A model generated the notes under the pieces. That model saw only the letters and a program-made list of their open reading frames with translations. It had not been told where the DNA came from and did no database searches. A stretch of 64,000 bases of DNA from Chitinophaga varians (GTDB lineage: Bacteria > Bacteroidota > Bacteroidia > Chitinophagales > Chitinophagaceae): positions 62,001-126,000 of the forward strand of contig NZ_JACVFB010000009.1 in NCBI RefSeq assembly GCF_014529945.1. The letters are read 5' to 3'. A program made the position numbers and the translations under genes. This document shows, piece by piece, positions 53,010 through 63,706 of this stretch. Each line of letters begins with the position of its first letter. Position 1 is the stretch's first letter.

Positions 53010-53864
53010 TTGACGATTGAACAGTATAAGGAGTTAATCCACGAATTCGAACTGTCGGAGGTAGCAGATTATCTGCTCGCTGCCGGCCGCCCCATCATCA
53101 ATCTCACCCTGGTGGAAAAAGAAAACTATCAGCTGACGGGTAATTCCCGTATAGCCGGTGAACCAGACCTGCCGCCAGGATTTGTGTGGCCGCTGACGGC
53201 CGAAGGTGAGCCCATGAGCTTCATTGCGCAGCTGGACCTCGAAGCCATCTATCCGCAGGATACACAACAATTGTTGCCCCCTGCCGGTATCCTGTATTTT
53301 TTTATGGGAGATATGCAACAGGCACGCAACATCGCGCACAAGGTGATATATGTGGCTGATAAGACAGGGCTGCGGCGCACCCCGCCTCCGGGCACTACCA
53401 TCCTGGAAAAAGAGGAACGGTTTACCGGGTACCGGCTGTCATCCGCCGCGTCTGTCATGCCGCCCAACTATGCGTATGCAGACTACGACCAGCTCTCCGA
53501 AGACGAAATGGACGCGCTGGATGACCTCTGCATGCACCTCACAGAAGGCGTAGGCCGCATCGGTGGGTATGCTGATGGTCAACATGATGACCATAACATC
53601 GCGGCAGCGATGTACCTGGAGGCAGGCCAGCCTTATGACTATTTCCCCAAGAATGCCCGCAATACGCTGTTGAAACACTTTAAAGGCGACCAGCAGGCAG
53701 TGGAGGCCGCGATCGATGATATGACGCTGCTGCTGCAGATTGACTCAGACAGCGCCGTGGGTTTCTGCTGGTGGGATGCTGGCTGCATTCAATTTATGAT
53801 GCCGAAAAAAGCACTGCGTGCCCGCGCATTTGACAGCACATATCTGAGCCTGTATAGCTCATAA
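53010..53864 (+). CDS. DUF1963 (YwqG-like) protein
   Basis: 284 residues if the TTG at 53010 is the start; no ATG or GTG fits between the hemolysin III stop (52998) and the conserved region. Family blocks are GEPDLPPGFVWPLTAEGEPMSFIAQLDLEAI, GILYFFMGD and LLLQIDSDSAVGFCWWDAGCIQFMM. Function unknown. Confidence 0.8.
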   Translation: MTIEQYKELIHEFELSEVADYLLAAGRPIINLTLVEKENYQLTGNSRIAGEPDLPPGFVWPLTAEGEPMSFIAQLDLEAIYPQDTQQLLPPAGILYFFMGDMQQARNIAHKVIYVADKTGLRRTPPPGTTILEKEERFTGYRLSSAASVMPPNYAYADYDQLSEDEMDALDDLCMHLTEGVGRIGGYADGQHDDHNIAAAMYLEAGQPYDYFPKNARNTLLKHFKGDQQAVEAAIDDMTLLLQIDSDSAVGFCWWDAGCIQFMMPKKALRARAFDSTYLSLYSS

Positions 53865-54162
53865 CGATGACAACCACGATTATCGCTGCTGATGCGGGGA
53901 TAGATCGATGTTTGATCAGGTCGGTCTGCTGACGATCGCAGGTGGGCTGAATATGATGTTTTTGTGATGTTAATGATCAGGACATTACCTAACTTGCGTC
54001 CCTCAATATTTATAAAACAGCATCCAGATAAAACGATATTATATGTATTTGTTTAACTGTTTGTTATATAGATATATAATTTTATTTATTTAGTGCTGGA
54101 TGAGCAGAAGGCCGTGTATAATGGATCATGGCCATCAGTAATAATCGGTATAATCAACGTCA

Positions 54163-56067
54163 ATGTCCTACTTTAATAGTCTTCTTGAGCTGCTTCGGCA
54201 AGAGCGGGAAGAAGATAAACAATCCTGGCTTCGGCTAACGGCCAGCTCATCGGCTGCCGAACGCCGGGCGAATGGCCTCACCTGGTACCCGGTGGCTATC
54301 AGAGGCACAGAAATGAGCCGCGGTGATTATCTCACCGTGGAAGTGGAACGCACTACCCATCAGGACATCACCCACCAGCTACGCTTTGGGGTGTCTGCGG
54401 TATTGTTTTCCAATCATGATCCGCTGGAAGACAGGGTGGAAGGAACGGTCACCTTTCAGGGAGGCAACCGCCTGAAACTGACGCTGCGTACCGACGAGCT
54501 GCCGGAATGGGCCGACAATGGAAAACTCGGCATCGACCTGCTCTTCGATGATAACAGCTACGATGAGATGCAACAAGCCCTGAAACAGGCTGCTGCACTG
54601 GCAGAGAAACCGGAAGGACATCTCGCGAAAATACTTACCGGCGAAAGAAAACCAACCTTCGATACGGAAATGCCACCTGCGACAATACCGGGACTGAACA
54701 CGGTGCAACAGGAGGCGGTCAACAAAATTTTATCGGCCAACGAACTGGCCATCGTACACGGTCCTCCGGGCACCGGCAAAACCACCACGCTGGTACAGGC
54801 CATCAAAGCGCTGATCAAAAAAGACCAGCAGAAAATATTGGTGGTGGCGCCCAGCAACACCGCGGTAGACCTGCTCAGCGAGAAGCTGTCAGATGAAGGA
54901 CTCAACGTGTTGCGTGTGGGCAACCCTGCAAGGGTATCGGAAAGACTGTCATCGCTCACGCTCGATAGTAAGATGTCCGAACACGCCAGCATGAAGGAAG
55001 TGAAGCGCCTGAAAAAACAAGCCAGCGAGTTTAAAAACATGGCGCATAAATACAAGCGCAACTTCGGCAAGGCGGAAAGAGAACAACGAAAAGCCCTCTT
55101 TGATGAAGCACACAAGATCATGAAAGAGGTAGATAAAACGGAACAATACATCACCGACGATCTCATCGCCAAAGCGCAGGTGATCACCGCTACGCTGGTA
55201 GGGGCCAACCACTATACCGTGCGGAATGTGCGTTACCACACGCTGGTGATCGATGAAGCCGGCCAGGCATTGGAACCCGCCTGCTGGATACCCATCATCA
55301 AAGCGCAGAAAGTGGTCCTCGCCGGCGACCATTGCCAGCTGCCGCCAACCATCAAATCAACCGATGCCGCACGGCAGGGGCTTAACAATACCCTCCTTGA
55401 AAAATCAGTGGCCCTGCATCCGGAAGCGGTAGTGCTCCTGGAAGAACAGTATCGCATGAACGAAATGATCATGGGATATGCTTCTTCCGTTTTTTATGAT
55501 AACAAACTGAAAGCGCATCATACGGTGGCTGCCCGCCGCTTGTTTGCAGACGATATGCCGTTGGCATTCGTAGATACTGCCGGCTGCGGTTTCGATGAAA
55601 AAGCAGAAGGTACCAGCACCTCCAATCCGGAAGAAGCCTCTTTCCTGTTCCGCCACCTGCTGCAATTGGTGTCCACGCTGAAAGCACAGCAGGGCGACGG
55701 CCCCTTCCCGGAAATAGCGATCATTTCCCCCTACAAACAACAGGTGTACCTGCTGCAGGAACAACTGCAGCATGCCGCTGAATTGCAGCCTCACGCTGCC
55801 AGCATCTCGGTCAATACCATCGATAGCTTCCAGGGACAGGAACGGGACGTGGTGTATATCAGCATGACCCGCAGCAACGCCGATAACAACATCGGCTTCC
55901 TCTCCGACATACGCCGCATGAACGTGGCCATGACGAGGGCCAGAAAGAAACTCGTGGTGGTGGGTGACAGCGCTACTTTATCACAACTGCCTTTCTACGC
56001 CGGCTTTATCGCCTATGCAGAGGCGCAGAATGCTTATCAGAGCGCCTGGGAATTTATGGACCTTTAG
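54163..56067 (+). CDS. UPF1-like SF1 DNA/RNA helicase
   Basis: 634 residues of the IGHMBP2/UPF1 (SF1B) group. A beta-barrel domain precedes Walker A GPPGTGKTT (200-208), DEAG (364-367), and the C-terminal motifs QYRMNEMI, DSFQGQERDVVYISMTRSN and MNVAMTRARKKLVVVGD. All look intact. A long helical insertion with many Lys and Glu (about 280-330) is usual for this group. The DinB gene follows after 11 bases. Confidence 0.93.
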   Translation: MSYFNSLLELLRQEREEDKQSWLRLTASSSAAERRANGLTWYPVAIRGTEMSRGDYLTVEVERTTHQDITHQLRFGVSAVLFSNHDPLEDRVEGTVTFQGGNRLKLTLRTDELPEWADNGKLGIDLLFDDNSYDEMQQALKQAAALAEKPEGHLAKILTGERKPTFDTEMPPATIPGLNTVQQEAVNKILSANELAIVHGPPGTGKTTTLVQAIKALIKKDQQKILVVAPSNTAVDLLSEKLSDEGLNVLRVGNPARVSERLSSLTLDSKMSEHASMKEVKRLKKQASEFKNMAHKYKRNFGKAEREQRKALFDEAHKIMKEVDKTEQYITDDLIAKAQVITATLVGANHYTVRNVRYHTLVIDEAGQALEPACWIPIIKAQKVVLAGDHCQLPPTIKSTDAARQGLNNTLLEKSVALHPEAVVLLEEQYRMNEMIMGYASSVFYDNKLKAHHTVAARRLFADDMPLAFVDTAGCGFDEKAEGTSTSNPEEASFLFRHLLQLVSTLKAQQGDGPFPEIAIISPYKQQVYLLQEQLQHAAELQPHAASISVNTIDSFQGQERDVVYISMTRSNADNNIGFLSDIRRMNVAMTRARKKLVVVGDSATLSQLPFYAGFIAYAEAQNAYQSAWEFMDL

Positions 56068-56078
56068 AAAAATAGTGT

Positions 56079-56522
56079 ATGGTTGCAACTAGCCTTCAGC
56101 GGTGGGAATATCTGTGTGATATCATCCCTGCGCTATTAAAAAACATTGATGAAGAAACATTCTCCTTTAAACCGCTTCCAGCTAAATGGAGCAAAAAGGA
56201 GATACTGGGTCATCTGATCGACAGCGCGGCCAATAACCACCAGCGTTTTGTACGGGTACAGTTTGAAGATAATCCGAAAATCGGGTATAGCCAGAACGAA
56301 TGGAACCACTACAGCTACCACCAACTTCAATCCGCTTCCCAACTGATTGCCAGCTGGGAAGGCTATAACCGGCTGCTGCTGGGCATTGCACGCCATATAC
56401 CGGAAGACCTGCTGCAACGTACCTGCTATGCCGGCGGCGCCGGACCGGTAACGCTGGCTTTTGTGATCGATGACTATGTGGTACACCTGGAACATCATCT
56501 CCGGCAGCTGGTATCTTACTAG
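56079..56522 (+). CDS. DinB-like four-helix protein
   Basis: 147 residues. The pattern WSKKEILGHLIDSAANNHQRFVR (helix 2 with metal His) and VIDDYVVHLEHHLRQL (helix 4 with HxxHH-type ligands) is typical of DinB/YfiT-like metal-binding proteins. Same strand as the helicase, 11 bases apart. Activity unknown; family members include thiol transferases. Confidence 0.86.
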   Translation: MVATSLQRWEYLCDIIPALLKNIDEETFSFKPLPAKWSKKEILGHLIDSAANNHQRFVRVQFEDNPKIGYSQNEWNHYSYHQLQSASQLIASWEGYNRLLLGIARHIPEDLLQRTCYAGGAGPVTLAFVIDDYVVHLEHHLRQLVSY

Positions 56523-56605
56523 ACAAATTCCCCGAAAAATAACGGCAACGCTACTACGTCAGCGCAGGATAATACGGTATATTTAGCAGGTAAAATACCT
56601 GTACC

Positions 56606-59131
56606 GTGAAATATTGCTTACTGTTGCTGTTAATACCCGGCTACCTGCATGCGCAGGAACGGCTCCCCGTAGAACCCATCACCTCTCCGGACTATCAGAT
56701 CCTGCTCCGCAGACCCACGAACGTCCGGCAGGATAGTACCCGGCATGCTCCTGTACAGGTATTGCGCTCCGCTGTACACGGAAGAAACCTTGATCTCTGG
56801 ACACGTCCGGCCGATTTGGTTGTCCGTAACGGAACGGTCAGCCTCGTGTATATGCCGCGTTATGAACTCCGCCTGGCAGGCCGCATAGGGACCAGCGTAG
56901 AAGTGAAGACGGCTAACAGCACACCATCGCTGCAACAAACATATGCACAGGGAAGTGCCGGGAACAGCGTCCTGCAATGGAACGGCCCCGAAACAGGGGA
57001 AATGTTCAGTTACGGCCCCGCCTTGCGCTCCCTCGAGTTTGACGGGAAACCATATGCCTACGATCCTCATGGTAAGCTGGTGCCCACAGGCTCCGGAAAC
57101 GGCAGGCCCGCTACGGATTATAACAACAGCATCCTCCGCACAGCAGTGTCCTGGAAAAAAAATCTGGCATTTAACGGGGTGATCAACCGCAAAGGGTGGG
57201 CATGGATCACCATGAACCTGGCATTGGAGCGGGAAGATGGTACGATGGTGGTGCGCCACAACGATCATCAGACCAATAAACTGGTGACGGGCGCCAGCAT
57301 CCGGTTGAAAGACTTCTCCATACGCGCCGGCTATCAATACCGCAATACCCGTTTTACCACAGACAACAGGAACGGGCTGCTGAACAGAACATGGCAACAA
57401 TCGCTGCTGACACCAACTACTTTCGACAATACCTATACCACAAAACCCTACGGCAGCCAGGCCGACAACCCCTGGGCATTGCTGAAAGACAACGGTAACA
57501 GTTACACGGCTTACAATCATGGTTTCTCCGCCAGTGTTAAATACCAGCAGGAAAAACTGGAAGCGATAGTGGAATATACCGGTACCACCGGCCGGCAGGA
57601 AGCTACAGAAGCCTATCCCGCCGGTACCTACGGATTTGCGCCGGAAGGCATAGCTACCGACCGGAATACCCGCCTGCAACAACATATCATCAACTCGCAT
57701 GCTACCTATAAAATAGGTCATGGTGATACCTATGCGGATGTAACGGCAAGGCATATACTCGCTACAACGAATAATGTTTTCAGTTACTCAGCGCCGGATA
57801 TACAATACCGCTCACAGCGTACTGTCAATGAACTATTGCTGGAAATACCTTTTTTCTTTCGGCTGTCAGACATAGTGAAAGCGAAAGTGGAAGTGGCCGA
57901 CAGGACCTACCTTTCCAATACCGTCCGCCAACAACAATACTGGCTTCCCTCCGCAGCTTTCTCGTTATGGATTGCTCCGCGCTATACTGATTGGAAAATA
58001 AACCTCTCTTCCCGGCTGGCTTACACCAGCCATGAAACGCCGGTGGAAAAATCCATGGCCTGTCTTCAACTGGCCAACTTTAATTCCTATGATATCAGCG
58101 GATATTTTCCACTGGCGGAAGTCCGTTTCAACGACCTGGTCAGGCCGGTCAGGGCCCGTGAGTGGAACACCGGTACGGAAGTCAGTTACCGGCGCTTTTT
58201 TCTTAACGGAAACGTCTATGTTAAAAACATCATGGATGATCAGTTCCCCTTCTATGTTGGCCGTGAATGGATCATGGGAAATATCGCTGATCACCGGACG
58301 ACCGGTTATGAACTGACCGTCGGCGTAACGCCATACTACTGGGGAGATAAAAAGCTGACTTATAGCGGGAGCATCAGCCTGAGTGGCTACCGGAACGAGG
58401 TGACAGACATTGCTCCCGGTAAAGACTATACGCCCGTTGCCGGTTTTCATGACGTGCATGCCGCCGTGGTGAAGGGCCAGCCCTTTGGCGTGATCGTAGG
58501 CAGTACGTGGCGCCGGGATGCGGCCGGCCGGCTGATAATTGGCGCAGACGGTTTTCCGCAAGCGGCAGCACCCGGTGTTATCGGTAACCCTAACCCGAAT
58601 TTCATCCTGAAACACAACAGCAGGGTACAGTGGCGTAACTGGCAGCTGGAAGCAGCGCTGGAATGGAAAAACGGGGGAGAAGTGTGGAATGGCACCCAGG
58701 CCATGCTCGACTACTACGGCCGCTCTCAACGCTCCGGCAATGAACGGAATATTACCGGCTATGTCTTCAAAGGCGTCACGGAAGACGGGCATCCTAATAC
58801 TAAGCCCGTAGCCTTCTATGATCCGGCAAAACCGCTGAACGAAAACCGCTGGGTAAGATACGGCCCCGGCGGCGTGGCAGAAGATTATGTGCAGCACGCC
58901 GATTACCTGCGCCTCCATACGTTGCAGTTGTCTCACAAATGGCGATTTAAATGGTCCCTCGTCAGGGAGCTGACACTGGCAGGCTATGCTAATAATCTGC
59001 TCCTCTGGACGCCCTATGAAGGCGGAGATCCCGGGCAACTGCTGTTTGATTATCCCGGCGGCGCCGGCCTGGACTTCTTTAACCTGCCATCTGTAAAAAC
59101 CTTCGGCTGTAACGTTCTCCTTAAGTTCTGA
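56606..59131 (+). CDS. SusC-type barrel lacking the plug domain
   Basis: 841 residues with signal peptide (GTG start, cleavage after YLHAQ). No carboxypeptidase-like domain, no TonB box region and no plug are present: the sequence begins directly with the region that normally follows the plug in SusC (SLQQTYAQGSAGNSVLQWNGP, DNNxx-like DYNNSILRTAVSWKK) and runs through the barrel to the typical last strand (KTFGCNVLLKF). The missing plug appears in the next gene, 3 bases downstream. Confidence 0.82.
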   Translation: MKYCLLLLLIPGYLHAQERLPVEPITSPDYQILLRRPTNVRQDSTRHAPVQVLRSAVHGRNLDLWTRPADLVVRNGTVSLVYMPRYELRLAGRIGTSVEVKTANSTPSLQQTYAQGSAGNSVLQWNGPETGEMFSYGPALRSLEFDGKPYAYDPHGKLVPTGSGNGRPATDYNNSILRTAVSWKKNLAFNGVINRKGWAWITMNLALEREDGTMVVRHNDHQTNKLVTGASIRLKDFSIRAGYQYRNTRFTTDNRNGLLNRTWQQSLLTPTTFDNTYTTKPYGSQADNPWALLKDNGNSYTAYNHGFSASVKYQQEKLEAIVEYTGTTGRQEATEAYPAGTYGFAPEGIATDRNTRLQQHIINSHATYKIGHGDTYADVTARHILATTNNVFSYSAPDIQYRSQRTVNELLLEIPFFFRLSDIVKAKVEVADRTYLSNTVRQQQYWLPSAAFSLWIAPRYTDWKINLSSRLAYTSHETPVEKSMACLQLANFNSYDISGYFPLAEVRFNDLVRPVRAREWNTGTEVSYRRFFLNGNVYVKNIMDDQFPFYVGREWIMGNIADHRTTGYELTVGVTPYYWGDKKLTYSGSISLSGYRNEVTDIAPGKDYTPVAGFHDVHAAVVKGQPFGVIVGSTWRRDAAGRLIIGADGFPQAAAPGVIGNPNPNFILKHNSRVQWRNWQLEAALEWKNGGEVWNGTQAMLDYYGRSQRSGNERNITGYVFKGVTEDGHPNTKPVAFYDPAKPLNENRWVRYGPGGVAEDYVQHADYLRLHTLQLSHKWRFKWSLVRELTLAGYANNLLLWTPYEGGDPGQLLFDYPGGAGLDFFNLPSVKTFGCNVLLKF

Positions 59132-59134
59132 TTT

Positions 59135-62100
59135 ATGAAACATCTGATAAAAATCTGTTGTTGCCTGTGGCTGTTCTTCATACAGTCGTCACTGTTATCT
59201 GCCCAGCAGCTCGATTATAAAACTGCCAAAGAGAAAGTATACCTGCATACCAACCATGTATTCTTCACGCCGGGTGAGGAACTGTTTTATAAAATCTATG
59301 TGGTGAATGCGCAGGACCTTCAGCCTAATATGGTCAGCAAACGGGTATTTGTAGAGGTGATTTCGCCGGCTGGCAGTGTGGTGGAAAAGCAACAATATAG
59401 TGTCACCGACGGATACGCACAAGGCGCTTTTGTTTTTGGGAATAATATGCCGGGAGGTATCTATACCGTGCGCGCCTATACGTCGTGGATGCTCAATGAA
59501 AAGCCCCGTACCATTTTTAAACGCGAGATAACTTTACTGAAAGTGATCGCGCCCCGCGTACTGATGAAGCTCGATTTCCCCCGGAAAGGCTATGGCCCAG
59601 GCGATGAGGTGGCGGCGGAATACAGCATGAAAGACCTGCAACAACAGCCCATCGACAATTTCCCCGTGCAATATACGGTTGCGATAGGCGGCAGCATATT
59701 GTCGTCCGGAAGCTTTACCACAGATACTGCCGGTAAGGCACGGGTGGTGTTCCGTTTGCCGGATACACTGCGTACCAACGATGGCCTGTTGAACATCACC
59801 GTGGATTACCGCAATAACAAAGAAGCGATCTCCAGAAGCATCCCCATCACCCTGAATAAAATTGATCTCCGGTTTATGCCCGAAGGTGGGACGCTGGTCA
59901 ATGGTATCGCTACCAATATGGCCTTTAAAGCTGTCAATGAATACGGCAAACCGGCAGATGTGAAGGGCGTCGTGCTGGATGATCAGGGCAAACAGGTGGC
60001 TGCTTTTGAGAGCCTTCGTTTTGGTATGGGGGCATTTAAGTTTACCCCGCAACCCGAACGGCGCTATAGGGCCCGCTTATCGGCGCCCGCCGGCGCACAG
60101 GGAGATTATCTGTTGCCCGTGGCTGCCGGCAATGGGATAGTGATGAATGTGACACGAAAAGGCAGCCTGTTGCAATGGGTATTAAGGGCATCGCAACCGC
60201 TAACGGTAACGCTGGAGGGTAAAACCCGCAACGTTACACATTTCAAACAGGTAATACAACTACAGGCAGGGGAACAAACCATACCGGTAGACCCGGCGAC
60301 TTTCCCCGCCGGCATTGCGGTGTTTACGGTGTCACAGCTCAATGCTCTCCCGCTGGCGGAAAGAATTGTCTTCCTCGGACAATCACAACTTTTACAGGTG
60401 AAGGTGTCGCCGAAGAAACAGGTGTACCGGCCCCGCGAGAAAGTGACACTTGATATTACCACCACAGGCGACCGGGGAATGCCTGTTCCCGCCAACCTCT
60501 CCCTGGCAGTAGTAGACGATAAAAAATGGACGCTGGCAGACGACCGGCAGGACAATATTCTGTCCTGGCTGTTGCTCAGTTCCGAACTGCATGGTAAAAT
60601 AGAAGAACCATTCTTTTATTTTAAACAGGATGAATCCACGGCGCCGGCCGCGCTGGACCTGCTGATGCTCACCAATGGCTATCGGTATTTTGACTATGAG
60701 GATATCGTCCTGCAACAGAACAAACTGACATATGGACCGGAGCCGCAGCATCGACTGGCGGGCGTGGTGACCAGTAAAAAGAACCTGCCTGTTCCCTCGA
60801 AGGTATATTTCCTGCATAGCATGGTGCCGGAAAAAACAGTTATGATGGTAGAAACAGATTCCGCTGGCCGGTTTGAAGTAACAGGCCTGGCTCCTGATAA
60901 ATATATACTGGTGGCGGTACCGAATCATAAAATCAACGACAGGGATGGAAACGAGCTTCGCATCACGGAAAACAGGGCCATGCTCGCCGAAAGTAAATGG
61001 GACCTCGCCAAACCGCTGATGGATACCGCGGTGAATGCTACAGAAGCGCCGGAAGTGCAGATGGTGCCCGAGGAAAACCAGCAACGCCCATATCCCGGAG
61101 AATTACCGGGCAGGCTGGCCGGGATGGAAGGCGACAGGGCACTGCAGGAAGTAGTGGTGGCAGGCTACCATCTCCTCCAGAAAAAATCACTGGCGACCGC
61201 ACTCGTTCACACGTCATCCTCGGCCATAGTAAGCGTGCAAACTCCTAACACCGCGCTGGGCGGTCTCGGCACCGGCATCAGCGCTACGGCTAATGCCCCT
61301 GGCAGCGCTACCCATGTCGTGATACGGGGCATGAGATCAACCACAGGGATCAACGAGCCGTTGTTCATCTATAACGGTGTGCCTGTTGCCTCTGGTGAGT
61401 TGCTGGGCGGCCTCGGCGAAGTTACCGCTATCACCGTGTTAAAAGATGCTGTTGCAGTGGCCCTCTATGGCTCCCGTGGAGCAAATGGCGTTGTCGTTAT
61501 TACCGGCGAAGGACCGTTAGGGGAATACCGCAAGGTGAGACTGTCGCCCGACTACAAACTGCCCTTCGCAGCCGTGCAGATAACCGGGGAAACCATTACG
61601 CCTGTACGTCGTTTTTATGCGCCGGTATACACCTCTTTGGATACAAAGGACCGGAACGATTTCCGGGAAACCATCTATTGGAATCCGGTGGTACAAACCG
61701 ATAAAGATGGCAAAGCCACGGTCTCTTTCTACAACTCCGACGCAACTACCTCTTTCCGTGCTATCGCGGAAGGTATTGGCTACAACGGCCAGGTGGGCCG
61801 CACGGAAGCCACCTACGCCGCGAAGGCGCCGGTGAGCGTGGACGTAAAAATACCGCCCTATCTCACCGTGGGGGATAAGGCCCTGCTGCCCATGGTGATG
61901 AATAACAACACCCCCAACGGCATCACGCTGGAAGTAGCGATGACGTTACCCCCAGGCTTGAAAGCCGGCGAATATAAATCCCGAGTGGTATTACCCGGCA
62001 ATGGTAGCGCCAGGATATTGCTGCCGGTGGAAGCTACTGCGGCGCTGAAAGATGAAATCTATTTTAACGTCAGTACCGGGAAAGGAAGTGAATTTATTAC

Positions 62101-63658
62101 GCTGCCGGTAGAGGTGGCGGATAAAGGATTCCCGGTAAACCTGGCGTTATCGGCTGCTAAACCGGAAAGCTGGCGCTTCAATATGAAAAAAATGGTGCCA
62201 GGGACGCTCCGGGTGGACCTGAACCAGTACCAGGAACTGGAAGAGCTGACCATGGAAGTGATCACCGATATGTTGAGGGAACCGCACGGTTGTTTTGAAC
62301 AGACATCTTCCACCACTTACCCCAACATTTTTATCCTGAAATATCTACAGCAAACCGGTAAACTGAATCCGGAGATCAAAAAGAAGGCCCGGGATTATCT
62401 GCGTAGCGGCTACATCCTGTTGAATAGCTACGAAACACCTGGCGGCGGTTTTGAATGGTTTGGCCATGTGCCGCCTCAGGAAGTGCTGACAGCCTACGGC
62501 CTGATGGAGTTCACCGATATGAAAGAGTTTATTAAGGTGGACGAAGCCATGCTGACGCGCACCAAAAAATTCCTGCTGCGCCGCCGCAATGGAAAAGGAG
62601 GTTTCAGCCTGGAAGCCTCCAAAAGTTACCAGCTCGGAGCCGTGCCTTACAGCGTGGCCAACACCTACATCGTATATGCGATGGCGAAAGCAGGCGTGGG
62701 ACAGGAGATTATCCCGGAATATGAGGCGGCGCTGAAAACAGCGCTGAAAAGTAACAGCATGTGGCAATTGTCTGTGATGGCCAATGCGGCGCATTATATG
62801 GCACGCCCGAATGATTATCAGCAGTTGATGACACTGCTGCGGCAGGGCATAGCTAATAACACCCTGACGAAAAGCAGCGTGGTGGGCGCCTCCGGCACTT
62901 CGCTCACCGTGGAAACGATGGCCTGGTATGGACTGGCACTGGTGAAAGATCAAAATAACATCGTGGAACTGAGCCTCCTGATGCAGTCGATCATGAAGCA
63001 GCGTAACAGCTATGGTTTTGGGTCTACCCAGTCCACCCTGTTGACCCTGGAACTGCTGACGGCATATGCAAAAATGGTCACCTGGCAAAAAGGGGCCGCT
63101 GTAAATAGTTTTAGCATCAACCAGTCGCCGGTACTCCCCGGCAAAATAGACCCGGCACTGCTGCAGGAAGGCAATAATACCTTTACAGCAACCACCTCCG
63201 ATACGATCGGTGTTATGCCATACTGCCTCAATGTCAACTACCAGGTATTCTTCCCGGAAAACGATGCAGCAGGACCATTAGCACTCCATACTTCACTGGG
63301 CGCTACGCAGGCAAAAGTCGGTGAAACCGTCAGGATGAACGTGACGGTGAAAAATGAAACGGATAAAGGCCAGCCGATGTCTGTGGCTAAAATAGGCATC
63401 CCGGCAGGGTTGTCGGTGCAGCCATGGCAACTGAAAGAATTGGCCGAAACGAAAAAGATCACCCACTATGAGATATTCGACAACTATCTGGTGATTTACT
63501 GGATGGACTTTAACCCGGATGAAAACAAAACAATCTACCTTGATCTCAAAGCTGAAATAGCCGGTACCTACAAAGGTAAGGCGGGCAATGTATACCTCTA
63601 TTATACACCGGAATATAAACACTGGAACGCCGGACTGGATATCGATATCCGGGAGTAA
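59135..63658 (+). CDS. Alpha-2-macroglobulin-like protein with inserted SusC-type plug
   Basis: 1507 residues, signal peptide ending LLSAQ. The N-terminus is an MG2 domain (about 27-135, YLHTNHVFFTPGEELFYKIYV); more macroglobulin domains follow. Residues about 670-790 are a TonB plug: LQEVVVAGYHLLQKKS, then VVIRGMRSTTGINEPLFIYNGVPV and VLKDAVAVALYGSRGANGVVVIT. Next comes the A2M core (YWNPVVQTDKDGKATVSFYNSD) and a thioester domain with GCFEQ (C1053). The thioester motif is complete. Coupled to the plugless barrel gene upstream. Confidence 0.85.
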   Translation: MKHLIKICCCLWLFFIQSSLLSAQQLDYKTAKEKVYLHTNHVFFTPGEELFYKIYVVNAQDLQPNMVSKRVFVEVISPAGSVVEKQQYSVTDGYAQGAFVFGNNMPGGIYTVRAYTSWMLNEKPRTIFKREITLLKVIAPRVLMKLDFPRKGYGPGDEVAAEYSMKDLQQQPIDNFPVQYTVAIGGSILSSGSFTTDTAGKARVVFRLPDTLRTNDGLLNITVDYRNNKEAISRSIPITLNKIDLRFMPEGGTLVNGIATNMAFKAVNEYGKPADVKGVVLDDQGKQVAAFESLRFGMGAFKFTPQPERRYRARLSAPAGAQGDYLLPVAAGNGIVMNVTRKGSLLQWVLRASQPLTVTLEGKTRNVTHFKQVIQLQAGEQTIPVDPATFPAGIAVFTVSQLNALPLAERIVFLGQSQLLQVKVSPKKQVYRPREKVTLDITTTGDRGMPVPANLSLAVVDDKKWTLADDRQDNILSWLLLSSELHGKIEEPFFYFKQDESTAPAALDLLMLTNGYRYFDYEDIVLQQNKLTYGPEPQHRLAGVVTSKKNLPVPSKVYFLHSMVPEKTVMMVETDSAGRFEVTGLAPDKYILVAVPNHKINDRDGNELRITENRAMLAESKWDLAKPLMDTAVNATEAPEVQMVPEENQQRPYPGELPGRLAGMEGDRALQEVVVAGYHLLQKKSLATALVHTSSSAIVSVQTPNTALGGLGTGISATANAPGSATHVVIRGMRSTTGINEPLFIYNGVPVASGELLGGLGEVTAITVLKDAVAVALYGSRGANGVVVITGEGPLGEYRKVRLSPDYKLPFAAVQITGETITPVRRFYAPVYTSLDTKDRNDFRETIYWNPVVQTDKDGKATVSFYNSDATTSFRAIAEGIGYNGQVGRTEATYAAKAPVSVDVKIPPYLTVGDKALLPMVMNNNTPNGITLEVAMTLPPGLKAGEYKSRVVLPGNGSARILLPVEATAALKDEIYFNVSTGKGSEFITLPVEVADKGFPVNLALSAAKPESWRFNMKKMVPGTLRVDLNQYQELEELTMEVITDMLREPHGCFEQTSSTTYPNIFILKYLQQTGKLNPEIKKKARDYLRSGYILLNSYETPGGGFEWFGHVPPQEVLTAYGLMEFTDMKEFIKVDEAMLTRTKKFLLRRRNGKGGFSLEASKSYQLGAVPYSVANTYIVYAMAKAGVGQEIIPEYEAALKTALKSNSMWQLSVMANAAHYMARPNDYQQLMTLLRQGIANNTLTKSSVVGASGTSLTVETMAWYGLALVKDQNNIVELSLLMQSIMKQRNSYGFGSTQSTLLTLELLTAYAKMVTWQKGAAVNSFSINQSPVLPGKIDPALLQEGNNTFTATTSDTIGVMPYCLNVNYQVFFPENDAAGPLALHTSLGATQAKVGETVRMNVTVKNETDKGQPMSVAKIGIPAGLSVQPWQLKELAETKKITHYEIFDNYLVIYWMDFNPDENKTIYLDLKAEIAGTYKGKAGNVYLYYTPEYKHWNAGLDIDIRE

Positions 63659-63680
63659 CAACAGATGAACAAAAAAAATA

Positions 63681-63706
63681 TGCCGCGGAAAGCAACTTTT
63701 CCGCGG
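63681..63706 (+). terminator. Hairpin terminator after the macroglobulin gene
   Basis: TGCCGCGGAAA and TTTTCCGCGGCA pair around a short loop, with A and T runs on the flanks. Confidence 0.85.

Noticed and set aside
56630..57754. 374-residue frame on the minus strand
   Set aside because: Antisense to the plugless SusC barrel; composition is unlike real genes nearby.
57965..59143. 392-residue frame on the minus strand
   Set aside because: Antisense to the same barrel gene, no start context and no family match.
62345..63088. 247-residue frame on the minus strand
   Set aside because: Antisense to the macroglobulin thioester region.
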